DNA of 32,216 nt. Source: a virus. A program made the position numbers and the translations under genes. The stretch lies in IMG/VR virus record IMGVR_UViG_3300047446_000122, positions 1-32,216 of that record; one strand, written 5' to 3'. Positions 21,293-28,724 of this stretch are shown piece by piece. How positions within the stretch are numbered: the stretch's first letter is position 1; every line of letters begins with the position of its first letter. Below the pieces are notes generated by a model. It made no database searches, was not told where the DNA came from, and saw only the letters and a program-made list of their open reading frames with translations.

Positions 21293-21949
21293 ATGAACTC
21301 CAACGAATCCAAACGCCAATTTCTGAACGGCATACGCAAAGGCACCGTGATAGGTCTGTCGGGCGCGTTGTGTCGTGTCGAGAGCGGCGATTTATCTACC
21401 GACTGGATTCAATGGTTCGTACCTTTCGCCGGAGAAACCATCGAGTGGCAAGCGCCCTCGATGGGCGAAGGTGTTTTGTTGCTCTGTCCGAGCGGCGACC
21501 CGGCGCAAGCCCTCGCACTGCGCGGTTTCTATTCCGAAGATTTCCCCGCGCCTAGCACTGATCCGAATAAGCACCTGCGCGTGTATCGCGACGGCGCGAG
21601 CGTCGAATATGACTCGGCCGCTCACTCTTTCAAAGTCAACTTGCCGGAAGGCGGCACCGTCGAGATCGTCGCGCCTGGCGCCGTCAATGTGACGACGCAA
21701 ACGGCGACCGTGAAAGCCGAGAGCGTCACGCTCGACGCCGAGCAAACGACCGTCACGGGCGCGATGCTCGTGAAAGGCGCATTCACTTTCGAGTCGGGCA
21801 TGACCGGCAAGGGCGGCGCCGGCGGCGCAACGATGACCATCGACGGCGCGGCCGAATTCTCGGGCGAAGTGAAATCGCAAGGTATCAGCCTGCCGAAGCA
21901 CAAGCACCGCGAGCAAGGCGACGGCAATCTCGTGAGCGACCCGCAATGA
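21293..21949 (+). CDS. V: Baseplate spike protein V
   Basis: The 218-residue protein is the membrane-piercing spike of P2-like phages (gpV). An N-terminal OB-like domain (RKGTVIGLSGALCRVESGDL) is followed by a beta-helical shaft (about 110-195) and the C-terminal LPKHKHREQGDG, whose His-x-His motif binds iron at the tip in P2. It is first in the baseplate/fibre operon. Confidence 0.96.
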   Translation: MNSNESKRQFLNGIRKGTVIGLSGALCRVESGDLSTDWIQWFVPFAGETIEWQAPSMGEGVLLLCPSGDPAQALALRGFYSEDFPAPSTDPNKHLRVYRDGASVEYDSAAHSFKVNLPEGGTVEIVAPGAVNVTTQTATVKAESVTLDAEQTTVTGAMLVKGAFTFESGMTGKGGAGGATMTIDGAAEFSGEVKSQGISLPKHKHREQGDGNLVSDPQ

Positions 21950-22308
21950 TCGGCATGAACGCAACGACCGGCCGCGCGACGAGCGGCCTCGATCACCTGT
22001 ACCAATCGATCGAAAAGATTTTGACGACACCGCTCGGCACGCGCCTCGCGCGCCGTGATTTTGGTTCCGAGCTGCCCGAGCTCGTCGATGCGCCTAACAA
22101 CCCGACGACGCGCGTGCGCCTGTATGCGGCCGTCGCGACCGCTCTGATGCAATGGGAGCCCCGTTTGAAACTGACTCGCGTATCTCTCGCTATGGACGCC
22201 TCGACCATGTACGGCGGCGCCCAAGTGATCGACATTGAAGGCACGACGACGCTCTCGACCGATCTCGTATCGACGAGCGTGCAGCTCACCAACGGGGCAA
22301 AGGCATGA
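21946..22308 (+). CDS. W: Baseplate wedge protein W (gp25-like)
   Basis: The 120-residue protein of the GPW/gp25 family has the hallmark EKILTTPLGTRLARRDFGSE. It starts in an ATGA overlap with V; an ATG three codons later is also possible. It joins J and I in the baseplate wedge. Confidence 0.95.
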   Translation: MIGMNATTGRATSGLDHLYQSIEKILTTPLGTRLARRDFGSELPELVDAPNNPTTRVRLYAAVATALMQWEPRLKLTRVSLAMDASTMYGGAQVIDIEGTTTLSTDLVSTSVQLTNGAKA

Positions 22309-23213
22309 GCACGACGCCGATCGATCTTTCCCGGCTGCCCTCGCCCGAGATCGTCGAGACGATCGATTTCGAGACGATCCTCGCCGAGCGTAAAGCGCGC
22401 CTCGTGTCGCTCTATCCGGCCGCGCAGCAAACCGAAGTCGCCGCGACGCTCGAGCTCGAGTCGGAGCCGATGAATATCGCGCTGCAGGAAAACGCATATC
22501 GCGAAGTCGTGTTGCGGCAACGCGTCAACGATGCCGCGCGCGCCGTGATGCTCGCTTACGCGAAAGACGGCACGCTCGATAACCTCGCCGCGCTGTTCGG
22601 CATCAAACGGCTCACACTCGTCGAAGCCGACCCGGCGAACGATATCGCGGCCGTGATGGAATCAAACGACGATCTGCGATATCGCACGCAGCTCGCCCCG
22701 CAAGGTTTCTCTGTCGCCGGCCCCGAGGGCGCCTATAAGTCGCACGCGCTCAACACCGACGCGAACGTGCTCGACGCCTCGGCAACGAGCCCCGCGCCGT
22801 GCGAAGTGCTCGTGACGATCCTCTCGCGCCTGGGCGATGGCACGGCCGACGCCGAGCTCGTCGGCAAGGTAACGGCCGCTCTCCAAGCCGATGACGTTCG
22901 CCCGCTTACTGACCGAGTGACCGTGCAATCGGCCGAGATCGTGCCGTATCAAGTGCGCGCGACGATCTACACCTATGCCGGCCCCGATTCGAGCGTCGTG
23001 ATCGCCGAGGCGAATGCGCGCCTCGCGGCATACAACGCGGCGTCGCACCGCCTCGGCCGCGACGTGACTCTCTCGGGACTGTATGCCGCGCTGCACGTCG
23101 ATGGCGTGCAAAGCGTGCAGCTCGTCGAGCCCATTGCGACCCTCGTGATCGAAAAGACGCAAGCCCCGTATTGCACGAGCGTCGAAGTCACTTACGGGGG
23201 CGTCAATGAGTAA
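22305..23213 (+). CDS. J: Baseplate protein J
   Basis: The 302-residue protein is the P2 gpJ family: SRLPSPEIVETIDFETILAE, VLRQRVNDAARAVMLAYAKD, and GTLDNLAALFGIKRL, with a C-terminal SHRLGRDVTLSGLYAALHVD. ATGA overlap with W; it overlaps I by eight bases. Confidence 0.96.
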   Translation: MSTTPIDLSRLPSPEIVETIDFETILAERKARLVSLYPAAQQTEVAATLELESEPMNIALQENAYREVVLRQRVNDAARAVMLAYAKDGTLDNLAALFGIKRLTLVEADPANDIAAVMESNDDLRYRTQLAPQGFSVAGPEGAYKSHALNTDANVLDASATSPAPCEVLVTILSRLGDGTADAELVGKVTAALQADDVRPLTDRVTVQSAEIVPYQVRATIYTYAGPDSSVVIAEANARLAAYNAASHRLGRDVTLSGLYAALHVDGVQSVQLVEPIATLVIEKTQAPYCTSVEVTYGGVNE

Positions 23214-23748
23214 CTTGCTCGCCCCTAACGCGACGCAGCTCGAGCGCAACCTCGCGAGCGTCAACGCGGCGATTTCGGATATTCCGTCGCCGATCGCCGA
23301 TCTCATGGACCCGGCCAAGATCCCGGCCGCGTTTCTGCCCTGGCTTGCCTGGCACCTCGGCATCGACGCATGGAAAGACTATTGGCCCGAGCAAATCAAG
23401 CGCGCCCGCGTTAAGTCGGCGATCGCGATCGCACGCAAAAACGGCACCGCTGCGGCCGTGCGCGAAGTCGTCGCCGCGTTCGGCGGAAACCTTGCATTGC
23501 GCGAATGGTTTGAGATGAACCCGCCAGGCGAGCCCGGCACGTTCGACGTTGTGTTGACCGTCGCCGCGCGCGAAGGCCAAGCGCCGACCGCGACTTTCAT
23601 CGCCGACATTCTCGCGGAGATCGACCGCACGAAGCCCGTGCGCTCGCACTACTCATTCACCCAGGGTTTCGCCATGCAGGGCACGCAACGCGTCGCGGCG
23701 GCCGTGCGGCCGGCCCTGTATTGCCGACTCCAACTCTCGGAAGCCTGA
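23206..23748 (+). CDS. I: Baseplate/tail protein I
   Basis: The 180-residue protein is P2 gpI: LLAPNATQLERNLASVNA, AAFLPWLAWHLGIDAWKDYW, and GTAAAVREVVAAFGG. It connects tail fibres to the baseplate and lies just before the fibre gene. Confidence 0.96.
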   Translation: MSNLLAPNATQLERNLASVNAAISDIPSPIADLMDPAKIPAAFLPWLAWHLGIDAWKDYWPEQIKRARVKSAIAIARKNGTAAAVREVVAAFGGNLALREWFEMNPPGEPGTFDVVLTVAAREGQAPTATFIADILAEIDRTKPVRSHYSFTQGFAMQGTQRVAAAVRPALYCRLQLSEA

Positions 23749-23751
23749 CCT

Positions 23752-25599
23752 ATGGCCGGAACCCTTATCACGATCACGAACGCGGGGCGCGCGGCACTCG
23801 TCACGCCCGCGAACGATGGCACGAACGCGCACAAGATCACCGCGATCGGCCTCGCGACCGCGCCTTTCGACTCGAGCGACAAGACGCTCGACGCGTTGCC
23901 TCACGAGCTCAAGCGCATCGCGACATTCGCCGGCGAGAACGTCGCCGACGATACGATTCACGTAACGTTGAAAGACGACACGACCGACCAATACACGCTT
24001 TACGGGTTCGGCCTGTATCTCGAGGATGGCACGCTGTTCGGCGTCTTTAGCCAAGCGTCGGCCGTGATGGAAAAGTCGCCGGCCGCGATGCTGTTGCTCT
24101 CGGCCGACATGCAATTCACCTCGATCGACGCGGCGGCCCTGACGTTCGGCGATGCGACTTTCACGAACCCGCCGGCCTCGACCGAGCGGCAAGGCGTCGT
24201 CGAGCTCGCGACGATCGCCGAGGCGACCGCCGGCACCGACGACCGGCGCGCAGTCACGCCGGCCGGCATGAAAGCGGCGTTCGTGCCCGCGATCGCCAAC
24301 AAGTCGGACAAGGGACACCATCACCCGATTCTCGAGATCGACGGCTTGCAAACCGCGCTCGATGGCAAGTCGCCGATCGGGCACGGGCATGCGATCGCGG
24401 ACGTGAGCGGACTGCAAAGCGCCCTCGACTCGCGCCTCGGCGTGTCGGGCGGAACCGTGAGCGGCGATGTTCGGCTCAAGTCGAATACGGCCGGCTATAG
24501 CACATACCTTTACCTCGACGCGAACGGGTACGCCCCTTTTCTGCGCTCGAGCTCGGTGCAACAACGCCTCGAAATCGTCGATTCGGCGAATCAAAATATC
24601 AACGCGCATTTGACCGAGGCGGGCGTGCTCACGCTGCCGCGTGCGCGGCCGTCATGGGCGGGGCTCACGCCGTGGGATAGCGGCAATCTGCCGAACCCGT
24701 ACACGACCGCCGGCGGCGTTCTCGCGAACAATGCTTCGGTTCAAACGCGCACGGCATGGGGCAATCAGGCGTTTCGCGTGACTGCCCCTGATAGCCAGGG
24801 CATCGGCGGCGGATGGTCCGATTGGAACGCCAACCGCACGCCCGCATTGCAAATCGACGCGCCGGCCGTGGGCTCGGCTTACATGGGGATGCGCTGGACC
24901 CGCCAGGGCGGCCGGCACCTCGCCGCGATCGAGGCTTACGAAGGCGGAAGCACGACGAGCGCCCCGACTATCGTGATGCACGTCGACGGCCAAAACAACG
25001 CCTGGACGATCGGCCGCACCGATATCACGCGCGGCGCCGGCGGTTACGTGTACGGCACGTGGAATCTGAATCCGTACCCCATGAGCGGCGGCTCGCTCAA
25101 CGGCCCCTTATCGACGAACTATCGCGTTCAAGGCGGCGATGTTGTGTCGAACGGCTATTTGTATTCCGGCGGCGGCTCGTCATACGTGGCGAGCGATGGG
25201 AACTTGTACGGCACCGTTTGGGGCGGCTGGCTTTCGAACTGGATCAACAACAACAAAGTGCCGATTCAAGGCGGCGGCGCCTACGGCTATGTACGCAATG
25301 ATCGCGGCAATCTCGTAAATATCCCGTGGGGCTCGAATGGCCTCGAGGCGTGGATCGACGGCTCGTTTCAAGGTTTCATCCTCACAACGAACCAATTTAC
25401 GAATTGGGCGGCCCCGCGTGGCGTGATCGACTACGACGGCATGTATTCGTATATCTATTCGAAGTACTACAACAACAACAACCATAACCCCGGCATTGCA
25501 TACGGAACGAACGTCACCATCCCCGGACACCCCGGCACATGGCAATCGCGAAGCCAGCAAAGCGGCATCGACGAACACTTGTATATCCGCGTCGCTTAA
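23752..25599 (+). CDS. H: Tail fibre protein H
   Basis: The 615-residue receptor-binding fibre has an N-terminal DUF3751/tail-collar domain (LITITNAGRAALVTPANDGT; DKTLDALPHELKRIATF) that attaches to gpI. Shaft repeats follow (HHHPILEIDGLQTALDGKSP, HGHAIADVSGLQSALDSRLG). The C-terminal half (about 290-615) is rich in Gly, Asn, Tyr and Trp and ends in a DEHLYIRVA tip. Codon use in the C-terminal half is a little more relaxed (NNN, NNNN runs), as expected for an exchangeable host-range tip. Chaperone G follows. Confidence 0.92.
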   Translation: MAGTLITITNAGRAALVTPANDGTNAHKITAIGLATAPFDSSDKTLDALPHELKRIATFAGENVADDTIHVTLKDDTTDQYTLYGFGLYLEDGTLFGVFSQASAVMEKSPAAMLLLSADMQFTSIDAAALTFGDATFTNPPASTERQGVVELATIAEATAGTDDRRAVTPAGMKAAFVPAIANKSDKGHHHPILEIDGLQTALDGKSPIGHGHAIADVSGLQSALDSRLGVSGGTVSGDVRLKSNTAGYSTYLYLDANGYAPFLRSSSVQQRLEIVDSANQNINAHLTEAGVLTLPRARPSWAGLTPWDSGNLPNPYTTAGGVLANNASVQTRTAWGNQAFRVTAPDSQGIGGGWSDWNANRTPALQIDAPAVGSAYMGMRWTRQGGRHLAAIEAYEGGSTTSAPTIVMHVDGQNNAWTIGRTDITRGAGGYVYGTWNLNPYPMSGGSLNGPLSTNYRVQGGDVVSNGYLYSGGGSSYVASDGNLYGTVWGGWLSNWINNNKVPIQGGGAYGYVRNDRGNLVNIPWGSNGLEAWIDGSFQGFILTTNQFTNWAAPRGVIDYDGMYSYIYSKYYNNNNHNPGIAYGTNVTIPGHPGTWQSRSQQSGIDEHLYIRVA

Positions 25600-25615
25600 T
25601 CGATCGAGCTCCTAA

Positions 25616-26113
25616 ATGTCAACGATCCCCGTTCTATACGATTCCGGCACCTCGGCGGCATCGATCGCCGAAGCAAAGCCGATCGTCGTGTCGCATGCCA
25701 CGGACCTTAAATGGCTTGATGCCGACAAGACTTCGTTCTCGTGCGTCGTCACGTTTTCCACGCACCCGCTCGGCATTACCGAGCCGTTGCCTTTCATCGC
25801 TCACATGAACGATCCCGAGGCGCACGGCAAGGAGATTTTTTATCGCGCGCTGCAAGGCGAATTCGGCGCGATCGCCGACTTTGCCCCCGACCTCGATGCG
25901 CTCGCCGCTGATGCCCGTGCCAAGCGCGACGCGCTGCTCGATTCGACGCAACGCCTCGTCGATCGGCATCGCGACGAGCTCGATGCCGGCGTGGCGACGA
26001 CGCTCTCGAGCTCGACGTATGCCGCGCTGCAGACCTATCGCCAGGCGTTGCGCGACCTCACCGATCAAGACGGTTTCCCGCTCTCGATCACCTGGCCCGT
26101 TTCACCCGTTTAA
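25616..26113 (+). CDS. G: Tail fibre assembly chaperone G
   Basis: The 165-residue protein contains a C-terminal YRQALRDLTDQDGFPLSITW, the signature of phage tail-fibre assembly chaperones; the N-terminal half carries an FIAHMNDPEAHGKEIF segment. It follows the fibre by 16 bases and should help trimerise it. The pair is a usual unit of host-range exchange. Confidence 0.88.
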   Translation: MSTIPVLYDSGTSAASIAEAKPIVVSHATDLKWLDADKTSFSCVVTFSTHPLGITEPLPFIAHMNDPEAHGKEIFYRALQGEFGAIADFAPDLDALAADARAKRDALLDSTQRLVDRHRDELDAGVATTLSSSTYAALQTYRQALRDLTDQDGFPLSITWPVSPV

Positions 26114-26147
26114 CCCGCCCCTTTCTCTCAATACCTGGAGTTTCGAA

Positions 26148-26468
26148 ATGCCCCTGCAAAAGACCGTTTTGATCGCAACGATCGGCGTGCCCGCCTCGTT
26201 TCACCGCGTTCGCGCCGTGAGCATCGACCTCGAGCACAAGCAAACCGCGATTCAAGTCGCGAGTTACTTCAATGCAGAAGTCGCCGCACAAGGCGCGCAA
26301 GCGATCGGCACGGCAAGCGTGCAAGTCGATGGCGTGCCCGCAAAGGGCGATGACCTCGCCGCGTATTGCGAGCGCGTGCTCGCGGCGCCGATGCCCGAGG
26401 GCGTCGATCCGGCAACGCTGCCGCAAAACCGTTTCGTGTTCGCCGACGCCGAGATCGTCGCGTCGTAA
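26148..26468 (+). CDS. Hypothetical protein between G and FI
   Basis: The 106-residue protein begins at ATG 26148, eight bases after TGGAG. It has alternating beta-like and helical stretches (TVLIATIGVPASFHRVRAVS; IQVASYFNAEVAAQG) and no membrane segment. P2 has no gene here; its place between the fibre chaperone and the sheath suggests a minor virion or fibre-associated protein. No family recognised. Confidence 0.7.
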   Translation: MPLQKTVLIATIGVPASFHRVRAVSIDLEHKQTAIQVASYFNAEVAAQGAQAIGTASVQVDGVPAKGDDLAAYCERVLAAPMPEGVDPATLPQNRFVFADAEIVAS

Positions 26469-26513
26469 GCCCTCGACCTTCCCCGTTTTCGCTCACCTTT
26501 AGGACTTAGAGAA

Positions 26514-27689
26514 ATGGCGACTCAATACCATCACGGCGTGCGTGTTTTGGAGATCAACGGCGGCACGCGCCCGATCCGCACCGTATCGACGGCCGTGATC
26601 GGCCTGGTAGCAACGGCCGAGGATGCCGACGCGGCAATGTTCCCCCTCGACACGCCCGTGCTACTGACGAACGTGCAAGCGGCGATCGGGAAAGCCGGCG
26701 TTCAAGGCACGTTGCGCTCGTCGCTCGCTGCGATCGCCGCGCAAACCAAACCGATCACTGTCGTCGTGCGCGTCGCCGAGGGCGTCGATGAAGCGGCGAC
26801 AACTTCGAATGTGATCGGCACGACCACGGCCGATGGCAAATACACCGGCATGCAAGCGTTGCTCAGTGCGCAAGCAAAGCTCGGCGTAAAGCCCCGCATT
26901 CTCGGCGTGCCGAAACTCGACACGCAAGCCGTCGCGGCGGCCCTGGCGACGATCGCGCAAAAGCTGCGCGGGTTCGCTTACGTGTGGGCGAACGGCGCCA
27001 AGACGAAAGAAGATGCGTCGCTGTATCGCAAGCAATTCAGCCAACGCGAAGTCATGGTTATCTGGCCGGATTTCATCGGCTGGGATACGACGATCAACGC
27101 GGCAACCGAGCTGCCGGCCGTGGCATGCGCGCTCGGCTTGCGCGCCAAGATCGACGAGGAAACGGGCTGGCACAAGACGCTCTCGAATGTCGGCGTCAAC
27201 GGCGTGACCGGCATTAGCGCGGATGTTTTCTGGGACTTGCAAGACCCCTCGAGCGATGCCGGCTACCTCAACGAGCAAGACGTGACGACGCTGATTAACT
27301 CGGGCGCCGGCTATCGCTTCTGGGGCTCGCGCACGTGCTCGGATGATTCGCTGTTCGCATTCGAGAACTACACGCGCACCGCGCAAGTGCTGGCCGACAC
27401 GATGGCCGAGGCGCATCTCGAGTACGTCGATAAGCCGATGCACCCCTCGCTCGTGCGCGACCTGATCGAGAGCATCAATGCGAAGTTTCGCGAGCTGATC
27501 GCGAACGGCTATTTGATCGGCGGCTCGGCCTGGTATGACCCGGAGCCGAACACGGTCGAATCGCTCAAGAGCGGGCAACTCTATATCGATTACGACTACA
27601 CGCCAGTTCCGCCGATCGAAAACTTGATGCTGCAACAACGCATCACCGACCGTTACCTCGCCGACTTCGCCTCGCGCGTCACGGCATAA
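26514..27689 (+). CDS. FI: Tail sheath protein FI
   Basis: The 391-residue contractile sheath protein (P2 FI 396) has the starting motif YHHGVRVLEINGGTRPIRTV, then MVIWPDFIGWDT, SDVFWDL-like NGVTGISADVFWDLQDPSSD, and GYRFWGSRTCSD, and a C-terminal FEN/IDYDYTPVPPIENLMLQQ. The ribosome site is AGGACTTAGAGA. It contracts to drive the tube through the envelope. Confidence 0.97.
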   Translation: MATQYHHGVRVLEINGGTRPIRTVSTAVIGLVATAEDADAAMFPLDTPVLLTNVQAAIGKAGVQGTLRSSLAAIAAQTKPITVVVRVAEGVDEAATTSNVIGTTTADGKYTGMQALLSAQAKLGVKPRILGVPKLDTQAVAAALATIAQKLRGFAYVWANGAKTKEDASLYRKQFSQREVMVIWPDFIGWDTTINAATELPAVACALGLRAKIDEETGWHKTLSNVGVNGVTGISADVFWDLQDPSSDAGYLNEQDVTTLINSGAGYRFWGSRTCSDDSLFAFENYTRTAQVLADTMAEAHLEYVDKPMHPSLVRDLIESINAKFRELIANGYLIGGSAWYDPEPNTVESLKSGQLYIDYDYTPVPPIENLMLQQRITDRYLADFASRVTA

Positions 27690-27705
27690 CCAGGAGTAAG
27701 CAGAC

Positions 27706-28215
27706 ATGGCATTGCCGAAGAAACTGAAAGCGTTCAACGTCTTTCAAGATGGCGACAACTATCGCGGCGAGTGCACCGAAGTCGAATTGCCGAAGCTCTC
27801 GCGCAAATTCGAGGAGTACCGATCCGGCGGCATGAACGGCTCGATTGATGTCGATCTCGGGCAAGAAAAGATCGAGCTCGGTCACACCTACGGCGGCTTT
27901 ATGAAAGCCGTCTATGAAAAGTACGGCGTGATGAAGCATGACGGCGTGCAATTGCGCTTTGCCGGCGCCTACCAGGCCGAGGATTCGACCAAGCCCGATT
28001 CGATCGAGATCGTCGTGCGCGGCCGGCACAAAGAGATCGACCCCGGCACGGCGAAAGCCGGCGACGACACCTCGCTCAAGGTTTCGACCTCGTGCAGCTA
28101 TTACAAGCTGACGGTCAACGGCGCGACCGTGATCGAGATCGATATCGTGAATATGGTTCTCAACGTCAACGGCGACGACTTGCTCGCCGAGCTGCGCACC
28201 GCGATCGGCCTGTAA
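27706..28215 (+). CDS. FII: Tail tube protein FII
   Basis: The 169-residue protein (P2 FII 172) forms the inner tube: LPKKLKAFNVFQDGDNYRGE, FEEYRSGGMNGSIDVDLG, VVRGRHKEIDPGTAKAGDD. It has a strong AGGAG ribosome site. Confidence 0.97.
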   Translation: MALPKKLKAFNVFQDGDNYRGECTEVELPKLSRKFEEYRSGGMNGSIDVDLGQEKIELGHTYGGFMKAVYEKYGVMKHDGVQLRFAGAYQAEDSTKPDSIEIVVRGRHKEIDPGTAKAGDDTSLKVSTSCSYYKLTVNGATVIEIDIVNMVLNVNGDDLLAELRTAIGL

Positions 28216-28232
28216 CGCACGCGCAGCTCACC

Positions 28233-28261
28233 CCGCTCGCCTGGCTCGCCCAGGCGAGCGG
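28233..28261 (+). other. Strong RNA hairpin between FII and E
   Basis: CCGCTCGCCTGG (28233-28244) and CCAGGCGAGCGG (28250-28261) form a perfect 12-bp stem with a 5-base loop and no T-tract. It probably stabilises the abundant FII message or reduces read-through to E and T. Confidence 0.6.
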
Positions 28262-28293
28262 CCTCAACACCTAAAACCTAAACAGAGAAAGAA

Positions 28294-28575
28294 ATGCCCG
28301 ACCAAAAGCCGAACACCATCACCCTCGACACCCCGATCAAGCGCGGCGAGCAAGTCATTGCCGAGATCACCTTGCGCAAGCCGAGCGCCGGCGAGCTGCG
28401 CGGCACGTCGCTCAATGCGCTCGTGAATCTCGACGTGGATGCGCTCGGCAAAATCTTGCCCCGCATTTCATCGCCCACGCTCACCGAGTTTGACGTGCGC
28501 GAAATGGACCCGGCCGACCTCGTGCAATTGGGGGTGGCGTTTGCAGATTTTTTGCTGCCGAATCGGGCACGCTGA
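28294..28575 (+). CDS. E: Tail assembly protein E
   Basis: The 93-residue protein is P2 gpE: TPIKRGEQVIAEITLRKPSA, then LRGTSLNALVNLDVDALGKI and MDPADLVQLGVAFADFLL. It contains the slippery site used to make the longer E+E' form and acts as a chaperone on the tape measure protein. Confidence 0.95.
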   Translation: MPDQKPNTITLDTPIKRGEQVIAEITLRKPSAGELRGTSLNALVNLDVDALGKILPRISSPTLTEFDVREMDPADLVQLGVAFADFLLPNRAR

Positions 28576-28724
28576 CGCACGGCATACCCGACGAAGTTGA
28601 CGAAGCGATGGCCGATATCGCGACGGTTTTTCACTGGACACCGAGCGATATGGACGGCTTTTCATTGGCCGAGCTGGCCGAGTGGCGTGAGCGCGCAAGA
28701 GTGCGCTCGACTTATAGCGAATGA
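28294..28724 (+). CDS. E': Tail assembly protein E+E' made by -1 frameshift
   Basis: The heptamer T TTT TTG at 28548-28554 lies in the right phase (zero-frame codons TTT 28549 and TTG 28552). Slipping back one base continues at GCT 28554 and runs to TGA 28722-28724, giving about 143 residues (P2 E+E' 142). The extension includes the conserved MADIATVFHWTPSDMDGFSL and AELAEWRERARVR. Its stop overlaps the T start. The two products in a fixed ratio help assemble the tail around gpT, as in P2 and lambda G/GT. Confidence 0.92.

Noticed and set aside
23752-25599. Tail-fibre inversion system driven by the serine recombinase
   Set aside because: No inverted repeats or reversed alternative fibre ends were seen around H and G, and the recombinase lies far away.
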